A DNA stretch of 51,641 bases from Lachnospiraceae bacterium (GCA_024683645.1 JAIKYA010000073.1:1-51641), one strand, 5' to 3'. Counted from the first letter of the stretch, positions 25,847 to 35,064 are shown. Translations and numbers: made by a program. Notes: generated by a model not told the origin, from the sequence alone.

Positions 25847-26778
25847 TTTATCCTCGGATCCACCTTCCTGCATATCAGATCCACTATCAGGTTCATAAAC
25901 ACCACAACAAAAGCTATCAGCACTATCACTGCTTCCACCACCGGATAATCACGGTTGGAGATACTGGTCATCAGCATACGCCCGAGCCCCGGTATATTGA
26001 ACACCTGCTCTATCACTATGCTTCCGGCTATCATGTCTGCCACCGTCATCCCCCAGAAAGTAATAAGCGGTACCAGGGCATTTTTGAGTACGTGTCTGTA
26101 AAGCACTTCCATCGTGGAATTGCCCCTGCTGTATGCCGTACGCACGTATTCCTTATCTGCTTCCGACAATATGGCACTGCGGAGAAGTTTGATGCTCATT
26201 GCACATTTCGGGATCGCTATGGCAAGTGACGGCCAGAACAGATAGCCGATAAAGCCCGCCACATCCTTTTTGTACGAGATATAGCCGCCCGGCCTGAACC
26301 ATTTAAAGACCATGCCGAACAGCCAGGTCATGAGTATTCCCAGAAAGAACGACGGCACAGCCATCAACAGCTGGTTGAGTGCATTTCCCGTCCGGTCTAT
26401 CCCGCTCCTGGCATATTTTGCAAGCAGGATCGCGACTGGTACGGATATCGCAAGCGTAAGTATCATTGAAATAACCGTCATCACGAGTGTTACGGGCAGC
26501 TTGTCAACAATTATCGAAGACACCTTCATGCTGTAACTGTAGGACATACCCATATCGCCTTTCAGCATGTCACCGACCCATGACAGATAACGTACAAGAA
26601 AAGGGCGATCCAGCCCCATCTCGGCGCGGAGCCTTGCCACGCTTTCCGCGGTGGCATTGCTCCCAAGCTTTGATATGGCCGGATCACCCGGTATTATCTC
26701 AAAGGCCGCAAACACCACCGCACTGACTGCCAGCAGTGTTACGAACATCGATAAGATTTTTTTTAAGACCTGCTTCAT
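25843..26778 (-). CDS. Peptide/nickel-type ABC importer permease (OppB/DppB-like)
   Basis: The protein has 311 residues. It has the N-terminal helix (KKILSMFVTLLAVSAVVFAAF), the FEIIPGDPA motif typical of OppB/DppB, and the ATPase-contact loop (IEQVFNIPGLGRMLMTSI). Forms the transmembrane channel with the 25031-25846 protein. It starts by an ATGA overlap with the substrate-binding gene. Confidence 0.93.
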   Translation of the reverse strand: MKQVLKKILSMFVTLLAVSAVVFAAFEIIPGDPAISKLGSNATAESVARLRAEMGLDRPFLVRYLSWVGDMLKGDMGMSYSYSMKVSSIIVDKLPVTLVMTVISMILTLAISVPVAILLAKYARSGIDRTGNALNQLLMAVPSFFLGILMTWLFGMVFKWFRPGGYISYKKDVAGFIGYLFWPSLAIAIPKCAMSIKLLRSAILSEADKEYVRTAYSRGNSTMEVLYRHVLKNALVPLITFWGMTVADMIAGSIVIEQVFNIPGLGRMLMTSISNRDYPVVEAVIVLIAFVVVFMNLIVDLICRKVDPRIK

Positions 26779-28304
26779 TTATTCTCCGTAAAGTACAGGG
26801 CCGCGAGATCCTGTACATAAAGCGGATAGAACTTATAACCTTCTATGTTGCTGCGTACTGCCACAAAAGTGGGCAGATCCTGAATATAAACGTTAGCCGC
26901 TTCCTCAGCGAGTATCTTCAGACACTCCTTGTAGCTTTCCGTCTGCACGCTGTCGTTTGTAGTTCCGACAGCCTTTTTGAATGCCTCGTCATAAGCGGGT
27001 GAACTGAAGTTGATGAAGTTCTTTCCGCTGTCGGAAGTAAATCTCTCAAGCAGTGCTCTTGCCGTAAGCGGTGATGCATCAACGCCGACCACTGTCGCTT
27101 CGTAATTTCTTCCCACATATACGTCCGAAAGCCAGCTGTCCCATTCAATAAGTGATATCTTAGCATCTACGCCTATCTCCTTTAACTGCTCGGATATTAC
27201 CTCTGCAGTGGAGATATGCTGCTGATAGTTTGAAGGCACGCTTATGGTAAAGGAGAAACCGTCGGGGTAACCTGCTGTCTTAAGCAGCGCCTTGGCCTTC
27301 TCTATATCCCTGTCGTATACATGGTTTAAGCTCTCGTCATAATATTTTCCGAAGGCGGGGAACATGCTGCTTCCTATCTCAACTCCCTTTCCGCCGGAAA
27401 CAAAATCCATGATCTGCTGAGGATCCACTGCGTAGCAGAGTGCCTGTCTTACTGCCGGATCGTCAAAAGGCTTTACCGCATTGTTCAGATACATAGCCTG
27501 TACCAGGTTCATGGTACCTTCAAGCACCTTGAAATCGGAACCTTTAAGCTCCTCTGCCTGTGTATCGGTGATCCTTGCGATCATGTCGATGGAACCACCG
27601 GTAAGTTCCATTACTATGGCATCCGGATTGGCAACCACCTTGAGCACTACATTCTTGATGTGTGCCTTGTTGCCCCAGTATTTGTCAAAAGCTTCCAGTT
27701 CAATGGACTCCTGGGGTGAACGGCCGACAAATCTGTAAGGTCCCGTACCTATGATTTTGGATGCGGGATCCGCATTGGATGCAGGTATCACAGCTGTGGT
27801 GAGTGACGCAAGGAACTCCGTATCAGCCGTCTTCAGCGTGATCACAACCGTAGAAGCATCTTCTTTTGTGACTGAGTCGATATTGGAAAACGCCGGTACA
27901 AGCGGTTCTCCCGCACTTGCATCGGCGCAGCGATTAATGGAATATACCACATCATCCGCGCTCATGTCACTGCCGTCGTGAAATTTCACACCGCTTCTTA
28001 AGTTGAAACGATAAGTAAGGCCGTCCTCGCTGATCTCATAGTTCTGCGCGAGCGCTGGGGTCAGATTACCGAACTCGTCGTATTTGACAAGTCCCTCGAA
28101 GATATTGAACAGGATCTCCTTGGTACCTGCCGCGCTTACCTTATGCGGGTCAAGTCCGTCCTCCAGATCCTGGGGAATACCTATAGTGATCGTCCCCTCA
28201 GAGATTTTCTCTGCCTTGTCACCTGAGCATCCGCCCAGTGCAACAGTCATCGTTACAAGCATAAGTGCGATGCCCTTTCTGAAAAGTTTTTTTAAGGTCA
28301 TCAT
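26775..28304 (-). CDS. Peptide/nickel-type ABC importer substrate-binding lipoprotein
   Basis: The protein has 509 residues. The signal peptide ends in lipobox LGGC with C26 as the lipidation site. The mature part matches SBP_bac_5 (oligopeptide, dipeptide, nickel): YRFNLRSGVKFHDG, then DDVVYSINR, and the C-terminal lobe with YPDGFSFTI. It catches the ligand outside the membrane for the permease pair. First gene of the five-gene operon, with its own promoter and GGGAGG site. The ligand cannot be deduced. Confidence 0.93.
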   Translation of the reverse strand: MMTLKKLFRKGIALMLVTMTVALGGCSGDKAEKISEGTITIGIPQDLEDGLDPHKVSAAGTKEILFNIFEGLVKYDEFGNLTPALAQNYEISEDGLTYRFNLRSGVKFHDGSDMSADDVVYSINRCADASAGEPLVPAFSNIDSVTKEDASTVVITLKTADTEFLASLTTAVIPASNADPASKIIGTGPYRFVGRSPQESIELEAFDKYWGNKAHIKNVVLKVVANPDAIVMELTGGSIDMIARITDTQAEELKGSDFKVLEGTMNLVQAMYLNNAVKPFDDPAVRQALCYAVDPQQIMDFVSGGKGVEIGSSMFPAFGKYYDESLNHVYDRDIEKAKALLKTAGYPDGFSFTISVPSNYQQHISTAEVISEQLKEIGVDAKISLIEWDSWLSDVYVGRNYEATVVGVDASPLTARALLERFTSDSGKNFINFSSPAYDEAFKKAVGTTNDSVQTESYKECLKILAEEAANVYIQDLPTFVAVRSNIEGYKFYPLYVQDLAALYFTENK

Positions 28305-28352
28305 AATGCTTTCCTCCCTGATGATGATATGAAATTGTTAAAGTGCAAAAAA

Positions 28353-28381
28353 AATATATATCAATTACAGTAAACTTACAA
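28353..28381 (-). promoter_or_regulatory. Promoter of the peptide importer operon (TTGTAA-17-TATATT)
   Basis: On the minus strand TTGTAA (28376-28381) and TATATT (28353-28358) at 17-base spacing, about 50 bases before the lipoprotein start. The region also follows the stop of the upstream ABC permease gene (28389) directly. Confidence 0.6.
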
Positions 28382-28388
28382 GTATTTT

Positions 28389-30425
28389 TTATGATACATT
28401 TTCATGCTCCTGCGGCCCGTGAGAAGCCCCCGCACTTCCCTTCTTTACGATGAAGAGCCCGATGGCGGCAAGGAAGACGCCAAGCATCCCCATCGCTATC
28501 ACTGCTCCTGCGCTTGTATCCTGCGCCCAGGCGTACTTTTCAAGCAGCTCATCTTTGTATACGGATATCAGTACGGCCGCCAGGTTATTCAGGAAATGCA
28601 TGAGCATGGTATTAAATATGCTGCCGCTCTCATAAGCCACATAAGCCATAACTATGCCGTAGAAACCGACAAACACTATCTGAAGCGGGTTAAGATGGAA
28701 CAGGCCGAAGATAAGACCGCAGAGTACCACCGACACAGCCTTTTTATATCTGTGCTTCAGACTTCCGAGAAGAAAACCTCTGAAAGCCCATTCCTCACAT
28801 ATCGCAGGCATCAGTGCCGATGACAGTACCAGCATCCACATGGGTGCTCCGTCCCAGATGGCTGTAAGGTCATTCTGCTGTGAAGCCAGTGCTTCGGGGA
28901 AAAGATACTGCAGTATCACTCCGGCAAACTGCACGATAAGATAGCTGCCCGCCCATGCAAGCACTGCTCCTGCAGCTCCTGAGAGGCGCGGAGCTTTCAG
29001 TGAGAAAAGCTTTTTAAAGTCCGCCTTTACATACCAGGCATAAAACGCAGTCACGATAAAGAGAAGCAGCTGTTCCCCTATCAGTCCGTACAGGCCGAGC
29101 TTTGATATCAGCAGCGAGCCTGCAAAGAGCACGACCAGAAGCAGCACTGACAAGAGGAGCACGCAGTCTCCGACGCCGGGTATCTGCCCGGCTTTCATAT
29201 TCTTCCTGCCTTCCAGAAGCTTCATGCCGCCGGCGCCGTCACCGAAAAGAATCTGCTCGGAGGAGAATACCCTCGTCATCAATACTATCGAAAGCAGCGA
29301 ATAAGCCACATTTGAAAGAAGCACAAGCGCGATCAGCGACAGATCAAAATGCAGCTTGAAAAGCGAAGATATCAGCAGTGCTATATTAACCACCGGTATC
29401 AGTGCAGTTGTACTGTTCAGTTCCAGTGCGGGTATCATCCCCGCCATCCCGCATATCATAAATACCAGCATGACCGGTGTCGTATAGTTCTGTGCCTCCT
29501 TAAAACTCTTTGCAAAGATACAGGCGCTTAAGCACACTGCGGAAGCAAACATCGCAAACACGATGACACAGAGAAGCATTATCAGAACGGCAGGCAGAAA
29601 CGATAGGAGATTTATCGTCTCCTTATCCGATACAGCCGATACCGTGCTGTAAAAATATGCGCCCATCAGGCTCATGGATATCATGTTCAATACCGCCGCA
29701 GCCACGGCAACCGTAGATGTTGCGGCGAACTTAGCGCCGATCAGTTCCAGATTTCTTACCGGCAGGGTAAGCAGCGTCTCCAGCGTTCCTCTCTCTTTCT
29801 CGCCCGCAGTGGTATCAATGGCGGGATACAGTGCTCCCATCAGTATGCTGGTGATCATAAGAAAAGGCACGATATACCCCAGCAGATACCCCGTATTCTC
29901 CTCATTGCTGGACATATCCTTCGGCTCAAAGGCTATAGGATCCATCACCGCCCCTTCATCAAGTCCCAGCTCCTTAAACTTTTCACTGCGCAGCTTCTCA
30001 CGGTATTCGCCAAGCAGCCTGTCCGCGATCCCCGAAGCCGTCTGTGATGACGTCTCTGAAGCCTTGTAGGCTATCTCGTACAAAGGCTTTCCCTCACTCA
30101 TCCTGCGGCTTATATATACGTCTACGAGCCCTTCTTCCAGCCCGCTGATATCAGTCCGCATATACGCCAGCTTGTATTCGTGCCCGGGCGCCTTCTCCTG
30201 AAAAAAAGCGATCACTCCGTCCCTCTCCGTATCCCTGTCATAACCTATGATATAAGACCTGTCGGTATCTGAATTCAAAAGACTGCTTGTCAGATACATT
30301 GCTCCGAAGAACAGGAGCGGATAAAGGATAAGCGGCACCACGATCATCATAAGTATGGTCTTCTTATCCCTGAGTATGTCCAGTATCTCTTTTTTATAAA
30401 GCGATATCAGTACCCTCTTGTTCAT
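28389..30425 (-). CDS. ABC-2 type permease fused to a CPBP intramembrane protease domain
   Basis: The protein has 678 residues. The N-terminal part resembles NatB/ABC-2 permeases: one N-terminal helix, a large external loop (about 50-185), then five membrane segments (ETLLTLPVRNLELIGAKF between them). The C-terminal part (about 430-660) is a CPBP/Abi protease with EEWAFRGF (first Glu about residue 544), the FGLFHLNP His and a HFLNN His, all expected for the metal site. Fusions of this type are known in Firmicutes. Function: probable export of sodium, a peptide or another small molecule, with possible processing by the protease half; that part is inference. Confidence 0.9.
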   Translation of the reverse strand: MNKRVLISLYKKEILDILRDKKTILMMIVVPLILYPLLFFGAMYLTSSLLNSDTDRSYIIGYDRDTERDGVIAFFQEKAPGHEYKLAYMRTDISGLEEGLVDVYISRRMSEGKPLYEIAYKASETSSQTASGIADRLLGEYREKLRSEKFKELGLDEGAVMDPIAFEPKDMSSNEENTGYLLGYIVPFLMITSILMGALYPAIDTTAGEKERGTLETLLTLPVRNLELIGAKFAATSTVAVAAAVLNMISMSLMGAYFYSTVSAVSDKETINLLSFLPAVLIMLLCVIVFAMFASAVCLSACIFAKSFKEAQNYTTPVMLVFMICGMAGMIPALELNSTTALIPVVNIALLISSLFKLHFDLSLIALVLLSNVAYSLLSIVLMTRVFSSEQILFGDGAGGMKLLEGRKNMKAGQIPGVGDCVLLLSVLLLVVLFAGSLLISKLGLYGLIGEQLLLFIVTAFYAWYVKADFKKLFSLKAPRLSGAAGAVLAWAGSYLIVQFAGVILQYLFPEALASQQNDLTAIWDGAPMWMLVLSSALMPAICEEWAFRGFLLGSLKHRYKKAVSVVLCGLIFGLFHLNPLQIVFVGFYGIVMAYVAYESGSIFNTMLMHFLNNLAAVLISVYKDELLEKYAWAQDTSAGAVIAMGMLGVFLAAIGLFIVKKGSAGASHGPQEHENVS

Positions 30426-31201
30426 ATCTCTTCCTCTATCATCTTCCGGAAGGTCTCCCTCAGATTCTTTGTACCGGTCTTATCCATCAGTTCCTCCGGT
30501 GTTCCTTCCGCAACGATATGTCCTTTATACATCATAAGTATGCGGTCACACAGATACTGTGCCTCCTCCATATAGTGTGTGGAATACAGCACGGTCCGTC
30601 CGTGATCGCGTTCACCCATCATAAAATCAACTATGGATTCGCTGCTTAGGATGTCCAGTCCCAGAGTCGGTTCGTCAAAAATATAAACAGAGGGCGAATG
30701 CACAAGACATCTTGCTATGCTTACCCTCTGAGTCTGTCCCGTAGACAGTCTTTCTATCCTGTTATCGATAAAAGAAGACAGATCAAGTATCTCCGTGATC
30801 TCTTCTATACGTGCATCTGCCGCTTTTTCATCCATGCCGTATATATCGGCGATCGTATGCATGAGCTCTCTTGCGGACAGGCGCTGATACAGTCTGGTAT
30901 TGCCCGAAAGATAGCCGATATGCTTTTTGATCTCCACGTTGCCGGAGATCTCCCTGCCTTCGTCATCCGCAAGTACTACCCTGCCTTCTCCGGGTTTCAT
31001 CAGACAGCCGAGCATACGCAGAAGTGTGGTCTTTCCTGCGCCGTTCGGGCCCAGCACTCCCACTACCTCTCCGCCTCCTGCCTGCAGATCCACATGATCC
31101 ACCGCAAAGAACTCTTCCTGTATGGTAGCGTTCTTCTTACCTTTTTCGTCTTTTACCAGTCTTTTGAAACTTTTACATAAGCCTTCAGCTCTTATTATCA
31201 T
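30422..31201 (-). CDS. ABC transporter ATPase (NatA-like)
   Basis: The protein has 259 residues from the ATG at 31201 (protein start MIIRAEGLCKSF), a better fit to the family than the earlier in-frame start at 31291, which lies within trmD. Walker A GVLGPNGAGKTT, signature LSTGQTQRV and Walker B VYIFDEPTLGLD are intact. It overlaps trmD by 17 bases and the permease-protease gene by ATGA, so the pair forms one exporter. The position where rplS usually follows trmD is taken by this transporter. Confidence 0.92.
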   Translation of the reverse strand: MIIRAEGLCKSFKRLVKDEKGKKNATIQEEFFAVDHVDLQAGGGEVVGVLGPNGAGKTTLLRMLGCLMKPGEGRVVLADDEGREISGNVEIKKHIGYLSGNTRLYQRLSARELMHTIADIYGMDEKAADARIEEITEILDLSSFIDNRIERLSTGQTQRVSIARCLVHSPSVYIFDEPTLGLDILSSESIVDFMMGERDHGRTVLYSTHYMEEAQYLCDRILMMYKGHIVAEGTPEELMDKTGTKNLRETFRKMIEEEI

Positions 31202-31898
31202 GCTCGGCCTTCCATTTCTCATACAGATCGGGGCGTCTGAGCCTTGTGCGCTCCAGTGACTGCTCAAGGCGCCACTTCTCAACATTGGCATGATGACCGG
31301 AGAGCAGCACCTCGGGTACCTTTTTTCCGTGCCATTCTTCCGGTCTCGTATACTGGGGATATTCCAGCAGCCCGTCGGTAAAGGATTCCGTCATTGCCGA
31401 CTCATCATTATTAAGCACTCCGGGTATCAGCCTCGATACCGCATCCATCATTACCAGGCTGGCCAGTTCACCTCCGGTAAGCACATAATCGCCTATCGAC
31501 AGATTATCGCTGACTATCTCTTCAAGCACTCTCTCATCTATGCCTTCATAGTGTCCGCATAAAAATATCAGATCTTCTTCCTTCGAAAGCTCCTCTGCCT
31601 TTGCCTGCGTAAACACACTGCCCTGCGGCGTGGTATAGATCACGCGCACCTTTCTGTCCTCACCTATCTGTCTCATCACGTCAAGATAGGTCTGATATAC
31701 ATGCTCGGCCTGCAAAAGCATACCCGCTCCGCCGCCGTAGGTATAATCGTCAACGCGCTTATGCTTATCGGCAACATAGTCCCTTATATTATAAGTGTGA
31801 AGACTTAATATTCCTCTGTCCATAGCACGATAGAGGACACCGGTATTCATGCCTTTTTCTATCAGTTCGGGAAAAAGGGTCATTACATGAAAGTTCAT
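31185..31898 (-). CDS. trmD: tRNA (guanine(37)-N1)-methyltransferase
   Basis: The protein has 237 residues. SPOUT fold with the trefoil knot: LCGHYEGIDERV, then SIGDYVLTGGELA. Also the conserved N-terminal MNFHVMTLFPE and GGGAGML. It methylates G37 next to the anticodon using S-adenosylmethionine, preventing frameshifts. It starts by ATGA overlap with rimM, the usual arrangement. Confidence 0.97.
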   Translation of the reverse strand: MNFHVMTLFPELIEKGMNTGVLYRAMDRGILSLHTYNIRDYVADKHKRVDDYTYGGGAGMLLQAEHVYQTYLDVMRQIGEDRKVRVIYTTPQGSVFTQAKAEELSKEEDLIFLCGHYEGIDERVLEEIVSDNLSIGDYVLTGGELASLVMMDAVSRLIPGVLNNDESAMTESFTDGLLEYPQYTRPEEWHGKKVPEVLLSGHHANVEKWRLEQSLERTRLRRPDLYEKWKAEHDNKS

Positions 31899-32398
31899 AG
31901 TCCCTCCATCACGGACACATCCATCCTGCCGCCTTCTATATCAACTTTCAGCACACATTCCTTTATAGCCGGCAGAAGCAGCAGGCTCCCGTCAGTACGC
32001 TCTATCTCATATACGTCATTCGCGCCGTAATTCTGCACTTCCTTAAGGACGCCGATCTTTTCGTCATTCTCGTAGACATCCAGTCCTTCAAGATCAGTCA
32101 CGTAATACTCATCTTTCTTAAGCGGCACCGCATCCTCACGCAGGATGAAAAGCTCCTTTTTACGCAGCTTTTCGACCGCCGTCCTGTCCGCATATTCCTC
32201 AAACTTCAGTATTATCCTGTCATTCTGGTTCTTAAAACCCGCAGGAGTAAGAGGGATCATCCCTTCCCTCTCTTTTAAAAACATTTTTTTTACTTTTTTT
32301 AAATGGCCCGGCTCATCACCTACCGGAAATACCTTAACCTCACCTTTCACCCCGTGAGGCTCGGTGATGACACCTATCCTGAAATATTCGTTTTCCAT
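31895..32398 (-). CDS. rimM: 16S rRNA processing protein RimM
   Basis: The protein has 167 residues with RimM N (GVITEPHGVKGEVKVFP) and PRC-barrel domain (YYVTDLEGLDVY, NYGANDVYEI, LLLPAIKECV). It assists 30S maturation through S19. It lies downstream of khpA with a terminator hairpin between, so part of its expression may depend on readthrough. The ribosome-binding site is weak. Confidence 0.96.
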   Translation of the reverse strand: MENEYFRIGVITEPHGVKGEVKVFPVGDEPGHLKKVKKMFLKEREGMIPLTPAGFKNQNDRIILKFEEYADRTAVEKLRKKELFILREDAVPLKKDEYYVTDLEGLDVYENDEKIGVLKEVQNYGANDVYEIERTDGSLLLLPAIKECVLKVDIEGGRMDVSVMEGL

Positions 32399-32407
32399 AT
32401 ACTCATT

Positions 32408-32439
32408 AAAAATTGAGTAGGGGTATTATTCCCCTACTC
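32408..32439 (-). terminator. Terminator/attenuator between khpA and rimM
   Basis: On the minus strand GAGTAGGGG and CCCCTACTC (32415-32439) form a 9-bp perfect stem followed by AATTTTTAAT. It lies just after the khpA stop inside the translation cluster, and would reduce rimM-trmD expression relative to rpsP-khpA. Confidence 0.8.
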
Positions 32440-32443
32440 CCTG

Positions 32444-32674
32444 TCATTCGATGATATCCACATCCACATAGAGGTCTTCCTTGGTGGATGCCGCCTTCAC
32501 AACCGCGCGTATCGCCTTGGCTATGCGCCCCTGTTTGCCTATAACCTTACCCATATCACTCTGTGCTACCTTGAGTTTTACTATGGTCTTTTTCCCCTCA
32601 GTTTCTTCGGTAACGTTTACTTCATCGGGATGGTCAACAAGAGCCCTGGCGATGACTTCAACCAGTTCTTTCAT
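32444..32674 (-). CDS. khpA: KH-domain RNA-binding protein KhpA
   Basis: The protein has 76 residues from the ATG at 32674, preceded by GGAGGGGG; the upstream in-frame ATG at 32707 overlaps rpsP. A single KH domain carries VIGKQGR (the GxxG loop). In Firmicutes it partners KhpB in cell-size and RNA control. Placed right behind rpsP, as usual. Confidence 0.95.
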   Translation of the reverse strand: MKELVEVIARALVDHPDEVNVTEETEGKKTIVKLKVAQSDMGKVIGKQGRIAKAIRAVVKAASTKEDLYVDVDIIE

Positions 32675-32687
32675 ATCCCCCTCCGTA

Positions 32688-32933
32688 TTACTTTTCGATG
32701 TTTGCAAGCTTAAGCAGCTTTCCGACTACTTCGGTAGGCTGAGCACCGTTTCCGAGCCATTTCTTAGCCTTCTCCTCATCGATCTTGAATGTGGAAGGCT
32801 CTGTGTTGGGATCGTAGGTTCCGATCTCCTCTATCACCTTACCGTCACGTGCATTTCTGGAATCTGCAACAACCACACGGTAGATAGGATGTCTCTTCTT
32901 TCCCATTCTTGTTAATCTGATCTTTACTGCCAT
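32688..32933 (-). CDS. rpsP: 30S ribosomal protein S16
   Basis: The protein has 81 residues, full length, with the typical start ([20 protein letters not shown]) and the IEEIGTYDP core. It binds the 5' domain of 16S rRNA. Lies between ffh and khpA. Confidence 0.98.
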   Translation of the reverse strand: MAVKIRLTRMGKKRHPIYRVVVADSRNARDGKVIEEIGTYDPNTEPSTFKIDEEKAKKWLGNGAQPTEVVGKLLKLANIEK

Positions 32934-32966
32934 TTTTCTTTCCTCCCTTTGGATTAAATATCTATA

Positions 32967-34325
32967 TCAGAAGGGCATTCTGAATCCGCCCATTCCTTTC
33001 CTTTTACCAAAGCCCTTCATCATTCCGGGCATCTGCTTCATCATCTTCTGCGACTGTTCAAACTGCTTGATGAAACGGTTCACTACAGCAATATCAAGTC
33101 CGGCGCCTTTGGCTATCCTGTTCTTTCTCCTCGGATTTAAGAGCTTGGGATTTGCACGCTCCTCCGGCGTCATGGAGAGCACGATGGCTTCGGTCTGCTT
33201 CATCTGCTTCTCATCCACCATGCCTTCAATGTCTCCCATTTTGGCTCCCATGCCGGGCAGCATGGAAAGTATCGCGCCCAGACCTCCCATGTTGCGCATC
33301 TGTTTCATGGACTCCAGATAATCGTTAAAATCGAACTTGCCTTTCTTTAAGCGGGAGCTCATCTCCCTTTCTTTATCGGCATCGATATCGATGGCAGCGC
33401 TGGCCTTTTCTATGAGGCTGAGCACATCGCCCATACCCAGTATCCTGCCGGCCATGCGGTCCGGATAGAACTGTTCCAGATCAGAGAGCTTTTCGCCCAT
33501 ACCGACAAACAATATAGGTTTTCCTGTCACTGCCTTTATCGAAAGCGCCGCACCGCCTCTGGTATCGCCGTCCATCTTGGTCAGCACCACGCCGGTGACT
33601 CCGCACTTCTCATCAAACTCTTTGGCAACGTTCACCGCATCCTGACCGGTCATAGCATCTACAACCAGCAGCGTCTGGTGCACGGTCACGTTTTCCTTTA
33701 TCTTCTGCAGCTCTTTCATCATATCCTCATCGATATGAAGGCGGCCGGCTGTATCGAGTATCACTACGTTATGGCCGTTCTTTGACGCATATTCGAGACC
33801 CTTCTGAGCTATCTCGACGGGACTGTGATCTGTCCCCATGTCAAATACTTCCACCTGCTGCTTCTCACCGTTTATCTTTAACTGCTCTACAGCCGCGGGC
33901 CTGTATACGTCGCAGGCTACCAGCAGCGGCTTCTTGCCCTTAAGCTTCAGCTTGCCGGCTATCTTTGCCGTGGTAGTCGTCTTACCTGCACCCTGGAGAC
34001 CACACATCATTATCACGGTGATGGCCTGTCCGGGCTGCAGCTGCAGCTCCGTCACTTCGGAGCCCATAAGGGATGTCATCTCTTCATTGACTATCTTTAT
34101 GACCATCTGTCCGGGATTTAAGCCGTTTAAGACTTCCTCACCGACAGCTCTTTCTTCTACACTCTTTACAAACTGCTTAACCACACGGAAATTTACATCC
34201 GCTTCGAGAAGCGCCATCTTCACTTCCTTCATGGCCACTTTAACATCATCAGGGGTAAGCTTGCCTTTCCCCTTCAGGCTCTTGAACACATTCTGCAGTT
34301 TGTCACTTAAGCTCTCAAATGCCAT
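32967..34325 (-). CDS. ffh: Signal recognition particle protein Ffh
   Basis: The protein has 452 residues. N domain (1-85), G domain with GLQGAGKTTT, DTAGR, TKMDGDTRGG, and M domain (about 300-452) rich in Met (MMKQMPGMMKGFGKR), which holds the 4.5S RNA and signal peptides. It delivers membrane-protein ribosomes to FtsY. It follows ylxM by 75 bases containing a near-palindromic hairpin at 34341-34360 (CTTCTC/GAGAAG). The ribosome-binding site is not strong. Confidence 0.98.
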   Translation of the reverse strand: MAFESLSDKLQNVFKSLKGKGKLTPDDVKVAMKEVKMALLEADVNFRVVKQFVKSVEERAVGEEVLNGLNPGQMVIKIVNEEMTSLMGSEVTELQLQPGQAITVIMMCGLQGAGKTTTTAKIAGKLKLKGKKPLLVACDVYRPAAVEQLKINGEKQQVEVFDMGTDHSPVEIAQKGLEYASKNGHNVVILDTAGRLHIDEDMMKELQKIKENVTVHQTLLVVDAMTGQDAVNVAKEFDEKCGVTGVVLTKMDGDTRGGAALSIKAVTGKPILFVGMGEKLSDLEQFYPDRMAGRILGMGDVLSLIEKASAAIDIDADKEREMSSRLKKGKFDFNDYLESMKQMRNMGGLGAILSMLPGMGAKMGDIEGMVDEKQMKQTEAIVLSMTPEERANPKLLNPRRKNRIAKGAGLDIAVVNRFIKQFEQSQKMMKQMPGMMKGFGKRKGMGGFRMPF

Positions 34326-34399
34326 ATCTCTGTCCCAAAGACTTCTCTCCCCGGGGAGAAGCCTGTCAGCGCTCTGCGCTGCCTGATGAGGGGTATCTC

Positions 34400-34753
34400 T
34401 TACTCCTCGATTTGTCTGAGTCCTGCGAGCACCTCTGCACTTTCTTCGGCACTCAGTCTTACGCTTCCGTCTTTATCCTTATTCTTCTCTATCAGCTGTT
34501 TTATATCTTCCAGCTTTGCATTTGTCTCATTAAACCTGCTGATCAGGCCGAGCCTGTCCTCGTAGCTCTTCAGTATCTTATCGCAGCGCTTTATCAGATC
34601 ATGCACGCCCTGCCGGCTTATTCCGAATCTCTCCGCTGCTTCTGCCAGGGACAGATCCCCGTATATGCAGGCTTCGTATATCTCCTGCTGGTGCTGCGTC
34701 AGGAGCGGCCCGTAAAAATCATATAACAATCCCTGCTCTACGATCTTTTCCAT
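34400..34753 (-). CDS. ylxM: YlxM/p13-like DNA-binding protein
   Basis: The protein has 117 residues. YDFYGPLLTQHQQEIY and the helix-turn-helix (LAEAAERFGISRQGVHDLI) are standard for YlxM, the SRP-operon protein encoded before ffh. It is thought to modulate SRP, with GTP-dependent effects on Ffh in streptococci. The promoter's -10 box is only ten bases before the ATG and there is no Shine-Dalgarno site, so the mRNA may be leaderless. Confidence 0.95.
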   Translation of the reverse strand: MEKIVEQGLLYDFYGPLLTQHQQEIYEACIYGDLSLAEAAERFGISRQGVHDLIKRCDKILKSYEDRLGLISRFNETNAKLEDIKQLIEKNKDKDGSVRLSAEESAEVLAGLRQIEE

Positions 34754-34763
34754 AACGATCTAC

Positions 34764-34792
34764 ATTAAACCACAGGCCTTTAGCTCTGTCAA
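34764..34792 (-). promoter_or_regulatory. ylxM-ffh cluster promoter (TTGACA-17-TTTAAT)
   Basis: On the minus strand a perfect TTGACA (34787-34792) and TTTAAT (34764-34769) at 17-base spacing. The ATG is at 34751-34753, so transcription should start only about four bases before or at the start codon. Confidence 0.8.
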
Positions 34793-34908
34793 GTATTTTT
34801 TCTTTACACACCGTTTTGCATATCACTGCTTTCTTCCTTCCCATGCTGTCTTTTTCATATAAGAAAGAGTTCTCTGTATTTTTTTTTCACAAAATTTCAA
34901 ATTTCCTC

Positions 34909-34937
34909 TTGCATTTTTAATCATAATATGTTAAATT
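34909..34937 (+). promoter_or_regulatory. tRNA-Glu promoter (TTGCAT-17-TAAATT)
   Basis: TTGCAT (34909-34914) and TAAATT (34932-34937) at 17-base spacing, 20 bases before the tRNA. The rest of the gap 34793-34908 is T-rich with nothing else recognisable. Confidence 0.6.
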
Positions 34938-34956
34938 ACTCAAGTGTGTGACACAT

Positions 34957-35028
34957 GGCTCGTTGGTCAAGCGGTTAAGACGCCGCCCTCTCACGGCGGA
35001 AACAGCGGTTCGATTCCGCTACGAGCTG
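34957..35028 (+). tRNA. tRNA-Glu (anticodon CTC)
   Basis: The 72-nt cloverleaf has acceptor GGCTCGT/ACGAGCT (first pair G-U), D arm with GGTCAAGCGGTTAAGAC, anticodon stem GCCGC/GCGGA-type with loop CTCTCAC (anticodon CTC) and T arm AGCGG-TTCGATT-CCGCT. The discriminator is G and the genomic sequence continues CGA, so CCA is not encoded. A terminator follows at 35033, so it is a single-gene transcript. Confidence 0.95.
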
Positions 35029-35032
35029 CGAA

Positions 35033-35064
35033 AAGCCCCGTAAACAGATGTTTACGGGGCTTTT
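35033..35064 (+). terminator. Terminator of tRNA-Glu
   Basis: AAGCCCCGTAAAC and GTTTACGGGGCTT form a 13-bp perfect stem with a four-base loop, ending in TTTT. Confidence 0.93.

Noticed and set aside
34341..34360. Terminator between ylxM and ffh
   Set aside because: Near-palindromic hairpin without a T run inside a conserved operon; more likely a processing or incidental structure.
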